The position numbers and the translations under genes are program-made. From Bacteroidales bacterium M5 (GTDB lineage: Bacteria; Bacteroidota; Bacteroidia; Bacteroidales; Muribaculaceae), in contig LUJP01000096.1 in NCBI GenBank assembly GCA_001689535.1, positions 1 to 56,683 on the forward strand: a stretch of DNA of 56,683 nucleotides. Direction: 5' to 3'. Position 1 is the first letter of the stretch; the number at the start of each line of letters is the position of its first letter. The notes below the pieces were generated by a model that did not search any database, was not told the DNA's origin, and saw nothing but the letters and a program-made list of their open reading frames with translations. Positions 1 to 7,879 of this stretch are shown here, one piece after another.

Positions 1-26
1 ACAATCGTTATGAAACACCCTCTAAG

Positions 27-57
27 ATTGGTTGTCGTGAGACAATCAATTTTTTTT
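27..57 (+). terminator. Rho-independent terminator of a gene off the left edge
   Basis: A 10-bp stem (ATTGGTTGTC at 27-36, GACAATCAAT at 41-50, one G-T pair) with a GTGA loop is followed by eight T. It points rightwards, so it probably ends a plus-strand gene that lies before base 1. The remaining bases up to 257 hold no gene I can support, only a short palindrome GGATGC/GCATCC at 109-128. Confidence 0.75.
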
Positions 58-257
58 GTGCCTTTTAAACCGGAAACTATCAAACTCAAAATACCCCACA
101 AATTGTAGGGATGCTCGCTCGTGCATCCACTGGCTATCAATGGTTTCTCTCTGGCTATTCCATGGAGCAGCCCTACATTTCGGTGCGTGTCATCTCCTTT
201 CCGCTGACAAAAAAGGTATTTGAGGTTGCGATATCTCCCGATAAAGAGCAATGCGAG

Positions 258-1664
258 TTACGGCCAGCAGTCGGTTTCGGAGGCGATTTCGGGGATGGTG
301 TCGCGGTGATATTGCGGGTCGAGGCCGCGGCGTTTCTGTTGACGGTAATCGCTGAGACATTTTACGGCATATTTGCCAAGGAGCAATATCGCGGTCATGT
401 TCACGAGCGTCATCAGAGCCATGGTGATATCAGCCATGGTCCATACGGCCTCAAGCGTCGCCACCGAACCGATCATCACCATAGCACCAACGACCAGCCT
501 CAGTGCGAATCGCAGCCGCCGGTCGGGATTGATAAACGCCAGATTCGTCTCCCCGTAATAATAATTGGCGATGATGCTTGTAAAAGCGAACAGAAGTATT
601 GCCAGAGCCACAAATGTCGACGCCGCCGAGCCTACTTCAGTGGCAAGTGCGCTCTGAGTGAGTTCTATTCCCGTCAGGCCGCTGTCAAACACACCGCTGC
701 AAAGAATAATGAATGCCGTTGCCGTGCATACCAGCAGCGTATCCGTGAACACTCCGAGGGTCTGGATGAGGCCCTGCTTCACTGGATGGGTCACGGCCGC
801 CGTGGCCGCAGCGTTAGGCGTGGAACCTTCACCGGCCTCATTGCTGAACAGACCGCGTTTCACACCCATCATCAGCGCAGCGCCCATTCCGCCGCCTACG
901 GCCGGTCCGAACCCGAACGCATTCTCAAAAATAAGACTTAGCACATGCGGAAAATATCCTATGCGGGTTATCACCACATAGAGTCCCAACCCGAGATACA
1001 ACAGCGCCATTACCGGCACAACAACCTCGTTAATGCGCGCTATGCGCTGTATGCCTCCGAAAATCACCGCAAGAGTGAGAACCGTGCATACCGCTCCGCT
1101 TATCCATGGAGCCACGCCGAACGAGTTGTGAAGAGCGATGGCTATGGTGTTGGACTGAACCGAATTGAACGCCAGCCCGAAGGTCAGGATTATTAGTATG
1201 GCAAACAGCGTGGCGAAACCACGGCTTTTAAGGCCTTTCAGAATATAATATGCAGGGCCACCCCGATATGAATGGTCGCCTCTCACCTTGAAAAGCTGTG
1301 CGAGCGTCGACTCGACGAAAGCGTTGGCCGATCCTATTATCGCCACCACCCACATCCAGAACACGGCACCGGGTCCGCCCACGGCTATGGCTATCGCTAC
1401 ACCTGCAATGTTTCCGGTACCCACCCGACTCGCCAGCGAAACCATGAAAGCCTGAAACGAGCTTATTGAACGTGACGGCGGAAGCGATCGGTCGGCAGCG
1501 TCGTCATGTCTGTGCCCCGATGCAAACAGCAGCCGGAGCATCTCCCAGATCATTCTGAACTGTGTGCCGCCGAGTCTTACAGTGAAATAAATACCCCCGC
1601 ACAACAGCACGGCAATCAGTATCCAGGTCCAGAGGAAGTCATTTATGGCGTTAAGAAAATCCAT
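258..1664 (-). CDS. AGCS-family sodium:amino acid (alanine/glycine) symporter
   Basis: An inner-membrane carrier of 468 residues that would import alanine, glycine or a similar amino acid together with sodium. The sequence is almost wholly hydrophobic with about ten to eleven membrane segments. It carries family landmarks: the early VRLGGTQFRMIWEMLRLLF stretch, SRVGTGNIAGVA near residue 80, and a GAVFWMW motif soon after; SNEAGEGSTPNAAA lies further on. The length fits the family. It lies 103 bp downstream of the MFS gene on the same strand, with no terminator visible between them, so it may be an outlying member of the sugar operon or have its own promoter; I found no full TAnnTTTG box. The exact amino acid cannot be read from the sequence. 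Confidence 0.93.
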   Translation of the reverse strand: MDFLNAINDFLWTWILIAVLLCGGIYFTVRLGGTQFRMIWEMLRLLFASGHRHDDAADRSLPPSRSISSFQAFMVSLASRVGTGNIAGVAIAIAVGGPGAVFWMWVVAIIGSANAFVESTLAQLFKVRGDHSYRGGPAYYILKGLKSRGFATLFAILIILTFGLAFNSVQSNTIAIALHNSFGVAPWISGAVCTVLTLAVIFGGIQRIARINEVVVPVMALLYLGLGLYVVITRIGYFPHVLSLIFENAFGFGPAVGGGMGAALMMGVKRGLFSNEAGEGSTPNAAATAAVTHPVKQGLIQTLGVFTDTLLVCTATAFIILCSGVFDSGLTGIELTQSALATEVGSAASTFVALAILLFAFTSIIANYYYGETNLAFINPDRRLRFALRLVVGAMVMIGSVATLEAVWTMADITMALMTLVNMTAILLLGKYAVKCLSDYRQQKRRGLDPQYHRDTIPEIASETDCWP

Positions 1665-1767
1665 AGGTCATATCACGTTTTTTATTACAAGCGTAAATAT
1701 AACGTTTTTCAAGCTCATAAATGACTCCGTCCACCTATAAAATCGACCTGCTGACCATCAGAGAGTA

Positions 1768-2907
1768 TTATCGGCGCAGAAATGCGGTGAAACCTATCAG
1801 CACCATGCAGAGAGGGAGCACGCCCAGACCGGCTGTCAGACCGAAGCTGTCGGAAATCAGGCCCATCACCGGAGGAATAAGCGCTCCGCCGGCCACGCCG
1901 ATAATCATCAGTGCCGACACTTCATTGGCGGACTCGGGCTTGCGTTCGAGAGCAAGAGCGAATACAACAGAGAACACATTGGCACATGCGAGCCCCACAA
2001 GCACCACTCCCCCGCAGAGAATCCAGAGCGAGTTGCCCGTCATCAGCAACGCAAAAGCCACGAGCGACAACAGCACACTGACTTTCAGGAACACGCGTGA
2101 CGCAATCCGCGTAAGAAGCAGAGCTCCTACAAATGTTCCGCCCATGCGGGAGGCGAAATACAGGCTCGTACCCAGTCCGGCTTCCGACAGCGGCAGTCCG
2201 GCACGGTTCATCAACAGCTGAGGTATTGTGGTGTTAAGACCCACATCCACACCCACTATGCAGACAATGGACAGGAAACACAACAGAAGGAATCCGTCGC
2301 CAAAGAGCTTAAGAGTGGAGCTGAACGAACTCTGCTCGTTTTCTCCCGAATCATTCTGAGGCACTGTGAGCCACATCCACAGGGCCGAAAGGAGCGTGAC
2401 AAGCCCGAGTGCCGGGAATACCAGCTTCCAGTCCATGAACACAGAAGCAGCCACTCCTGCGGCCACCGGGCCGAGAAGCGAGGAAGCAGCCTTTATAAAC
2501 TGGCCCCATGTGAGCACACTGCTGATGCGGTCTTGCGCCACCACACTTGCCGCCATGGGATTCAGGGCCACCTGAAGCACGGTATTGCCTATGCCGAGCA
2601 TAGCGAAAGATAGAAGCATGATGCCGTAGCTGTATGCCACCATGGGCATAACCATGGCGGCTACCGTAAGAATCATGCCCGCCAAGACGGTATTGCGCCG
2701 TCCGAGCTTGCCCATGAGCAAGCCTGTGGGGATTGAGAACAACGCGAACCACACGAACACCATCATCGGCAGAAGATTCGCCACCGAGTCAGAGAGCCCG
2801 AAATCACTCTTTACATAATTTGTTGAGATACCCACCAGATCCACGAATCCCATTACAAAGAATCCGCAGAGAATCGGGAATATTACTTTTGAGCTTTTCA
2901 TTTTCAC
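1768..2907 (-). CDS. MFS sugar transporter (FucP/FHS-like)
   Basis: A 379-residue major facilitator protein with about twelve membrane helices, probably a proton-coupled importer of a hexose released by the neighbouring glycosidases. The N-terminal FVMGFVDLVGISTNYVK stretch and the GKLGRRNTVLAG loop between helices 2 and 3 resemble fucose/glucose permeases of the FHS group, which are common in Bacteroidales sugar operons. Its start codon overlaps the stop of the upstream GH92 fragment by 4 bp, so the two are likely translated together. The operon also holds a sugar kinase and mannose-6-phosphate isomerase, so mannose is the natural guess for the substrate; this is inference from context only. 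Confidence 0.9.
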   Translation of the reverse strand: MKMKSSKVIFPILCGFFVMGFVDLVGISTNYVKSDFGLSDSVANLLPMMVFVWFALFSIPTGLLMGKLGRRNTVLAGMILTVAAMVMPMVAYSYGIMLLSFAMLGIGNTVLQVALNPMAASVVAQDRISSVLTWGQFIKAASSLLGPVAAGVAASVFMDWKLVFPALGLVTLLSALWMWLTVPQNDSGENEQSSFSSTLKLFGDGFLLLCFLSIVCIVGVDVGLNTTIPQLLMNRAGLPLSEAGLGTSLYFASRMGGTFVGALLLTRIASRVFLKVSVLLSLVAFALLMTGNSLWILCGGVVLVGLACANVFSVVFALALERKPESANEVSALMIIGVAGGALIPPVMGLISDSFGLTAGLGVLPLCMVLIGFTAFLRR

Positions 2908-3578
2908 AGATTTTCAGTAGGAGTTGATGTCATGTTAAGCGTGAGCTGTCCACCCTCCGCTATCGTCTTGAACGGAATCCGGTGAGCCTCGAACGGCTTG
3001 CCAGACAGTTCGGCACTTTCTATATGAATATTCTCCTTAGAGTTATTTTTCGTAACAATCTCAAATTTGCCGCCGGGATAATAATCCGGGTTGAGTTTTT
3101 TGAGTTTTATGGTAATCTTATCGAAAACCGGGCTGCCTATGGCAAACGAGGGCTCCTTGCCGGTAAGACCGGCTACGTGAAACAGGCCCATCGAACCCAT
3201 CACATACCATGCTCCAAGCTGTCCCTGGTCCTCGTCCTGGCCGTAGCCATAACCGTGAATGCCATCGCTGCCGTAGAACTCGTCGAGAATGAGGCGTGTC
3301 CATTTGCGTGTGGGCGACGGACGTCCGGCGTCGCTGAACAGCCACGATATGTGCAGACACGGCTGGTTGCCGTGATTATACACAGTCTGCAGTCCTGCGA
3401 AGGCGTCGATGTTACGGCCTCCGCTGAATATATCCTTGCGTGAAACGGTGAAAATACTGTTGAGACGCTCCACAAACACATCTTTACCCACCTTTTCTAT
3501 CAGCGCAGCGTTTCTGTCGCAGGACGACATGCCGACAAGTGCGGCGACGGCCATGGAAAAAATAACTGTACTCTTCAT
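2904..3578 (-). CDS. Lipoprotein consisting of the C-terminal third of a GH92 mannosidase
   Basis: 224 residues. A lipoprotein signal ends at Cys20 (GMSSC) and is followed directly by sequence matching only the last 190 or so residues of GH92 alpha-mannosidases: a HGNQP segment, the DEDQGQLGAWYV motif carrying the aspartates of the family, and the closing FAIGSPVFDKI beta-sandwich part. Full members exceed 700 residues. The N-terminal sugar-binding sandwich and the part of the barrel holding the catalytic acid (the Glu of the EG-x-AW motif) are absent. Compared with the complete GH92 at 12375, HGNEPSHH has become HGNQPCLH. The frame is intact and overlaps both neighbours by 4 bp, so it is not an obviously decaying pseudogene. 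Hydrolysis is unlikely; binding, or an evolutionary remnant kept by translational coupling, is possible. Confidence 0.8.
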   Translation of the reverse strand: MKSTVIFSMAVAALVGMSSCDRNAALIEKVGKDVFVERLNSIFTVSRKDIFSGGRNIDAFAGLQTVYNHGNQPCLHISWLFSDAGRPSPTRKWTRLILDEFYGSDGIHGYGYGQDEDQGQLGAWYVMGSMGLFHVAGLTGKEPSFAIGSPVFDKITIKLKKLNPDYYPGGKFEIVTKNNSKENIHIESAELSGKPFEAHRIPFKTIAEGGQLTLNMTSTPTENL

Positions 3579-4675
3579 TGGTCAAGATGGTTTAATGCGT
3601 AAATATAAGCGCCCGCCGAAATAATGCGGCTTGTATTATAGTCGGAAATGAGTATACCCGAGCGTTTGCACGAATCATACACCACCGATTCGTCAGTTCC
3701 TGGAATCCGCAGCAGTGTTTCCGCGCCTTCGGCAAAACCGGCAAAAGCGTTTTCGTCATTCAGGTCACAGACACTCATCTGCAGGCGCGGGAAGTGGCGC
3801 CCGTCGACCATCGAGAGTTCCGAACGCAGCTCTGACAGAAGCGCAGGCATGAAATATTTTCTGGCACCCGCGATTCCACCGCCTATCACTATCAGGCCGT
3901 CTACCACAGTCAGCATGGCCGCAAGTGCATCGCCTGCAGCGTGTCCAAGGCATTCAAACGAGTAGATTGCTGCCTTCTTGTCGCCCTCGGCGTGGCCTTC
4001 GGCTATTTTGAAAATATCGTAGGGCGTAAGGTCGCGATCGTCGCCCGACTTCTCGGCATAGTAACGTTTCACGGCCCTGATGCTTACACTCTCCTCGACA
4101 ATAAGGGAGGGAGAATATTTGTTGCGGAAACACCAGATATCACCGCCGCAGTCATTGTCACCACGAAGCAGAGTTCCATCCACCACCACTCCGGCTCCAA
4201 ATCCGGTACCGAGCGTCACGCCTATAAGATTATGGAAACGCTTGGAGCTTCCCGCTTCCTCAAGGCGCCGGTTGATATCCGGAAGAGATCCGTACATGGC
4301 TTCGCCGTAGGCAAACAGATTGCCATCGTTGTTTATAAACACCGGCAGACCGAACTTACGGCTCAGGTAGGGGCCCAGAGCCACTCCGCCCCTGAATGAG
4401 GGGAAATTGGGAAGGTCGCCTATTATTCCGTTGCGGTAATCAGCGGGCCCGGGAAAAGCGAAGCTTATCGCCACAGGCGGTATATCTGTCTGCGAGGATA
4501 TGTGACGCATGCCCTCCACTATGTTGCTCAGACATTTTTCAAGATCATGAGCTTCGGTAGGCAGATGGAAAGCCTCACCTACCCGCTCGCATCCTTTCAT
4601 CGCCGAGAAAACGAGGTTCGTTCCTCCGGCATCAAGCGTAAGCACCACCCTGGGGTCGTTCTTGTATAGATTCAT
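3575..4675 (-). CDS. ROK-family sugar kinase
   Basis: A 366-residue cytoplasmic protein of the ROK family, likely phosphorylating an imported hexose (mannose or glucose) with ATP. Near the N-terminus LTLDAGGTNL is the phosphate-binding loop, INNDGNLFAYGEAM contains the expected catalytic Asp, and GVTLGTGFGAGVVVDG is the adenosine/GxGxG segment. The usual zinc motif of ROK kinases (CxCGxxGCxE) is missing: that stretch keeps only one Cys (DIWCFRNKYSP) before the conserved EESVS. No DNA-binding domain is present, so it is a kinase rather than a ROK repressor. It lies 42 bp after the isomerase gene and overlaps the GH92 fragment by 4 bp. A kinase making mannose-6-phosphate for the next enzyme fits well. 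Confidence 0.85.
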   Translation of the reverse strand: MNLYKNDPRVVLTLDAGGTNLVFSAMKGCERVGEAFHLPTEAHDLEKCLSNIVEGMRHISSQTDIPPVAISFAFPGPADYRNGIIGDLPNFPSFRGGVALGPYLSRKFGLPVFINNDGNLFAYGEAMYGSLPDINRRLEEAGSSKRFHNLIGVTLGTGFGAGVVVDGTLLRGDNDCGGDIWCFRNKYSPSLIVEESVSIRAVKRYYAEKSGDDRDLTPYDIFKIAEGHAEGDKKAAIYSFECLGHAAGDALAAMLTVVDGLIVIGGGIAGARKYFMPALLSELRSELSMVDGRHFPRLQMSVCDLNDENAFAGFAEGAETLLRIPGTDESVVYDSCKRSGILISDYNTSRIISAGAYIYALNHLDQ

Positions 4676-4717
4676 GGTATTTGTCTAATGACTGGTTATC
4701 GTTACAAAGTTAATCAA

Positions 4718-6457
4718 TTAATTACGGAAACGCACGGATGCTTTTATGGTGCCGCATTCTTTCCCTTCCGATGCACCGTAAGGGCGGATGGTGTAGTCGC
4801 CCACCGATGCGGGAATTATGAAAGTCTCGGCATAATGCACCACAAACGGCTCAAACTCCCCCGAGGGACTTTCAATCACAGCCTCGTCGCCCTCCACAAG
4901 ATTGAGAACGTTGACTCCGCCTCCGGTATTGAGCGTGACCGGTTTGGTAAACCAGTGGCGCCGCGTCTCTATAAATTCGTTTTCATGAAGGCCGGTGCGC
5001 TCCTCGCGCCATCCGTCACCCGCGGCCACAGGCACCACGCGGTTCACCAGATTTTCCTTCACCCATCCGGTGGTGCGCTCCCATTGTATCACATTCTTGC
5101 CATGACCTATATTGATAGGACGTGGAAGGCCGTCGAGACCCATTCTGCCCCAGTCCCACATCTTGAAAGTGAATATGCTGGGGGTAGCGCTAATCTCAAG
5201 CACCATGGCACCGGCTCCCGAACAGTGCACTGTACCGGCCGGAATAAGGAAATGGTCATGCTTCTTAGCCGGCCACTGGTTCACGTAACGTGTGGTGTCA
5301 AACATCTCGCCGGTGGCCTGCGAATGCTCGAGGGCAGCTATCATCTCTGCGGGATTTATATTCTCGCGCAGTCCGAGAAACACGGTGGCGCCTTCCGGTT
5401 CGGCATCGAGCAGGTAATAGCTCTCGTCCTGGGTATAGTATATTCCGAAAGTATCGCGTATATACTGCGTGGTGGGATGCACCTGCAGGCTCAGGTTTCC
5501 GCCATCCATAGTGTCAAGGAAATCGAAGCGAATGGGGAAATCCTGACCGAAACGCGCCTCGACTGGCGCGCCTAAAAGCTCGCGGGTGCGGTAAAACACG
5601 AGGTCGTTGGCCGGAAGCTCGAAGAGTTGGCCTTTGATACGCAGCAGCAGGCTGTTTTCTTCCGGCACGCAGTCAAAGCACCAGCCGTAGTTATCAGGTT
5701 CGGGATCGAGGCCGCACACCTTTTTCATCCACTGCCCTCCCCATGGTGCGGGGTCGAAAAAAGGCACCACACGGAAAGGCTTGCGGGCCGTCTTGGCGAG
5801 GCCTGCCAGCACAGTGGCCGAGTCGGTCATTTTGGGATTTAACGCCTCATTTGTGTCAAGCCAGTAATCCACGCGCTCCATGAGCGTCTTTTTCAGATTG
5901 TCGCATACAATCCAGTCTACGAAATATCCACGCTTGTAATGCAGCGAAGCCGCCTCGGCCGCATTGCTTACGCCCAGACCGCATATCTCCTTGCGGCGTG
6001 AACGCTGCTGGATTTCCCAGCGGGCCATGTCGGCATAAACAAGCACACTATCTTCGGGAGCCAGCCTTGAGGCTCCGGGACCTACAATTATGGACAGTCC
6101 CCGGCATTCAGCGATTGCCTTTCTGGCCGAAGCCAGTTTCTCCGGGTCAAGGAAATCATCTATGATGAAATCTGCCCTGCGACCGAAAATACAGTCGTCA
6201 GTAAGATACGGGCGAGTCATGGACTCAATCTCGGTCTCGGAGCGCATCAGAGAGCGGGTATCGGTAAGCAACGAGTGAGGTATTCTACCGAGAGCTTCCG
6301 CCACTTGATCCACATAGACGCCTTGATAGCATTCAACTGCAATGGCTTTGCGCGATTCTGACGCATGTCCAAGTTCTCCACATATTGCTTCCCATCCGGT
6401 CCACAGAGGTCCTTCGACCTCCGTGGCAGGATATCTGTCGTAATTCGATTTTCTCAT
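4718..6457 (-). CDS. manA: Class I mannose-6-phosphate isomerase with an extra N-terminal domain
   Basis: A 579-residue cytoplasmic enzyme. From about residue 215 onward it is a type I phosphomannose isomerase, which interconverts mannose-6-phosphate and fructose-6-phosphate using zinc. Ligand motifs are visible: LSLQVHP (Gln and His), the Glu of DESYYLL, and the His of IPAGTVHCSG. The first 205 residues or so are not part of a normal ManA (about 300-400 residues). They look like a kinase-type P-loop fold (PYLTDDCIFGRRADFIIDD, then a VLVYADMARW strand) but have no Walker A loop, so this half is probably non-catalytic. The start overlaps the stop of the glycosidase gene by 4 bp. Similar long isomerases occur in Bacteroidales, as I recall. 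Confidence 0.88.
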   Translation of the reverse strand: MRKSNYDRYPATEVEGPLWTGWEAICGELGHASESRKAIAVECYQGVYVDQVAEALGRIPHSLLTDTRSLMRSETEIESMTRPYLTDDCIFGRRADFIIDDFLDPEKLASARKAIAECRGLSIIVGPGASRLAPEDSVLVYADMARWEIQQRSRRKEICGLGVSNAAEAASLHYKRGYFVDWIVCDNLKKTLMERVDYWLDTNEALNPKMTDSATVLAGLAKTARKPFRVVPFFDPAPWGGQWMKKVCGLDPEPDNYGWCFDCVPEENSLLLRIKGQLFELPANDLVFYRTRELLGAPVEARFGQDFPIRFDFLDTMDGGNLSLQVHPTTQYIRDTFGIYYTQDESYYLLDAEPEGATVFLGLRENINPAEMIAALEHSQATGEMFDTTRYVNQWPAKKHDHFLIPAGTVHCSGAGAMVLEISATPSIFTFKMWDWGRMGLDGLPRPINIGHGKNVIQWERTTGWVKENLVNRVVPVAAGDGWREERTGLHENEFIETRRHWFTKPVTLNTGGGVNVLNLVEGDEAVIESPSGEFEPFVVHYAETFIIPASVGDYTIRPYGASEGKECGTIKASVRFRN

Positions 6458-7785
6458 TTCTTATCTGATTTGTTGGCCTCTGCCCAGTCACGGAGCATTT
6501 TGATTGCCACGGTAAGTACACCGGCCGAGCCTTTGAACTTGCCTGAGCCGCTGGGCACACCGCCCTGGCCATACCATTCATAAAATCCATTGTTCTTCAC
6601 CACACGCTCAAGCATGGGTTGTATCTCGTCGTAAGCCTCTTCCACAAAGCCGTTGGCCACAAGCTGCTGTATCATTCTTCCGCCGAACCATGTCCAGTCG
6701 CCGCCGTTCTGATAGACATAAGGTGTGGCCATTCCCCCGGTGAAGAAGCCCTCGGGATAGGTGGGATAGATAGTCAGACCGATCGACGGCATTCCCGACA
6801 GCTTCACGTTCTCAAGCATCTGCTTGTTGACGGTGGCAATCTCTTCTGGTTCGAGAAGCCCGGCCTCAATGGCTATCGCGGTTCCACCATGATAATGCAT
6901 CTTAGATTCATCGAAATCCGCCGGCAGTGGCGAGGGGTCTATATGGATATGGGGCACGATTTTCTGATTGGCCTCATCCCAGAGATGACGGCGTGTGCGC
7001 ACCGCTATGCTGTCGCGCAGCTCCTTGTAGTTCTCGATACCCGGCATGGACGGATTCGATTTCGCCAGACGGTCAAGCGCTATTACCAGCATTGCATTGT
7101 CGTAGGCGTCGATTGTGCGGGTGGAATTTTCAGTGAAGTCCACCACATTGGTGGAATCGGGCTGAACGTCGCCCCAGTCGGCCGTGAACGCGCCGTAAAG
7201 AAGTCCGTAATCTTTATTGAAACGCTCTCGCATGAGATACGAAATCATATCATCGATATGGGCGTTGACTGTCTTTCCGGCCACAGTGTCGGTAAACACC
7301 GCTGTGTCGCCGGTCTTGTCAACATACTTGCAGAGAGCCTGAATCCACGATGTCTCCTGGTCGGTCTCCACCGTGTTCTTGAAGCCCACATGCTTGTCAT
7401 CGTAAGTAGAGCGGAACACCTGGTCGTCGCCCCAGGTGAAATCCTCGTTTACCACGTAACCGTCAACAATCTCGCCGTTGGGCTGCTGCAGACGCAGGAA
7501 TATCATGAGGGCCTCGCGTATGTCCGCCGGATTGTTGACCTCGCAGGCCGTCTCCACAAATGTATTGAGATCGCGTGCCCATACCTGGGAATAGCCGCTA
7601 CCGGCGTTAAAACTGCCTTTCAGAATCTCGCGCGCCATGGAATCTACCTGCGCCATCGTTGTGTCGGAGAGAATACGGTCGGCAAGCTGTGCGTTTTTAA
7701 CTGCTTCTGTTTTATTACCACTGGAACAGCCGGTGGTAAGTGCGGCGACAGCAAGAGCCGCCGGAATCAGACTGAGGATTTTCAT
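6454..7785 (-). CDS. Lipoprotein of the six-hairpin glycosidase type, family not assigned
   Basis: 443 residues from the ATG at 7785; a longer frame to 7818 would run into the promoter box at 7816-7823, so I reject it. A lipoprotein signal ends in TTGC20. The rest reads as an (alpha/alpha)6 barrel: SQVWARDLNTF near the start resembles the W-x-RD motif of glucoamylase-like enzymes, followed by GEIVDGYVV, ETDQETSWIQALC, DAYDNAMLVIALD and GGDWTWFGGRMIQQL, all helix-hairpin signatures with acidic residues that could be catalytic. It is the first gene of the mannose operon, which suggests a periplasmic or surface glycosidase feeding the transporter. I cannot place it in a numbered GH family; GH125 was considered and does not match. 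Confidence 0.7.
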   Translation of the reverse strand: MKILSLIPAALAVAALTTGCSSGNKTEAVKNAQLADRILSDTTMAQVDSMAREILKGSFNAGSGYSQVWARDLNTFVETACEVNNPADIREALMIFLRLQQPNGEIVDGYVVNEDFTWGDDQVFRSTYDDKHVGFKNTVETDQETSWIQALCKYVDKTGDTAVFTDTVAGKTVNAHIDDMISYLMRERFNKDYGLLYGAFTADWGDVQPDSTNVVDFTENSTRTIDAYDNAMLVIALDRLAKSNPSMPGIENYKELRDSIAVRTRRHLWDEANQKIVPHIHIDPSPLPADFDESKMHYHGGTAIAIEAGLLEPEEIATVNKQMLENVKLSGMPSIGLTIYPTYPEGFFTGGMATPYVYQNGGDWTWFGGRMIQQLVANGFVEEAYDEIQPMLERVVKNNGFYEWYGQGGVPSGSGKFKGSAGVLTVAIKMLRDWAEANKSDKK

Positions 7786-7815
7786 GGAAATCTGTTTATA
7801 TTTTGAATTCTGCGG

Positions 7816-7823
7816 CAAAGTTA
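7816..7823 (-). promoter_or_regulatory. -7 box for the mannose operon
   Basis: TAACTTTG on the minus strand matches the Bacteroidetes TAnnTTTG box. Transcription would begin near 7808, about 23 nt before the ATG at 7785. No TTG at the usual -33 distance is evident, which suits a promoter that needs an activator such as the divergent AraC protein. Confidence 0.6.
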
Positions 7824-7856
7824 TTGCAAAAAACTCTGAAAAGATATGTAACTTTG
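7824..7856 (+). promoter_or_regulatory. Promoter of the AraC-type regulator gene
   Basis: TTG at 7824-7826 and TAACTTTG at 7849-7856 are 22 nt apart, close to the Bacteroidetes spacing. The start site would be near 7863 and the ATG is at 7880. It lies back to back with the promoter of the leftward operon, so one bound regulator could affect both. Confidence 0.55.
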
Positions 7857-7879
7857 TAGCTAATCAATTGGACTATCTT

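Noticed and set aside
111..941. A 276-codon open frame on the plus strand
   Set aside because: Antisense to the AGCS symporter; composition full of His, Arg and Cys, typical of a shadow frame.
6454..7785. GH125 alpha-mannosidase as identity of the lipoprotein
   Set aside because: The typical GH125 motif around its W-L-RDS region is not present; only a general six-hairpin pattern is.
6454..7818. Longer start for the six-hairpin lipoprotein at 7818
   Set aside because: It would begin inside the -7 box and would put eleven polar residues before the lipoprotein signal. The ATG at 7785 is better.
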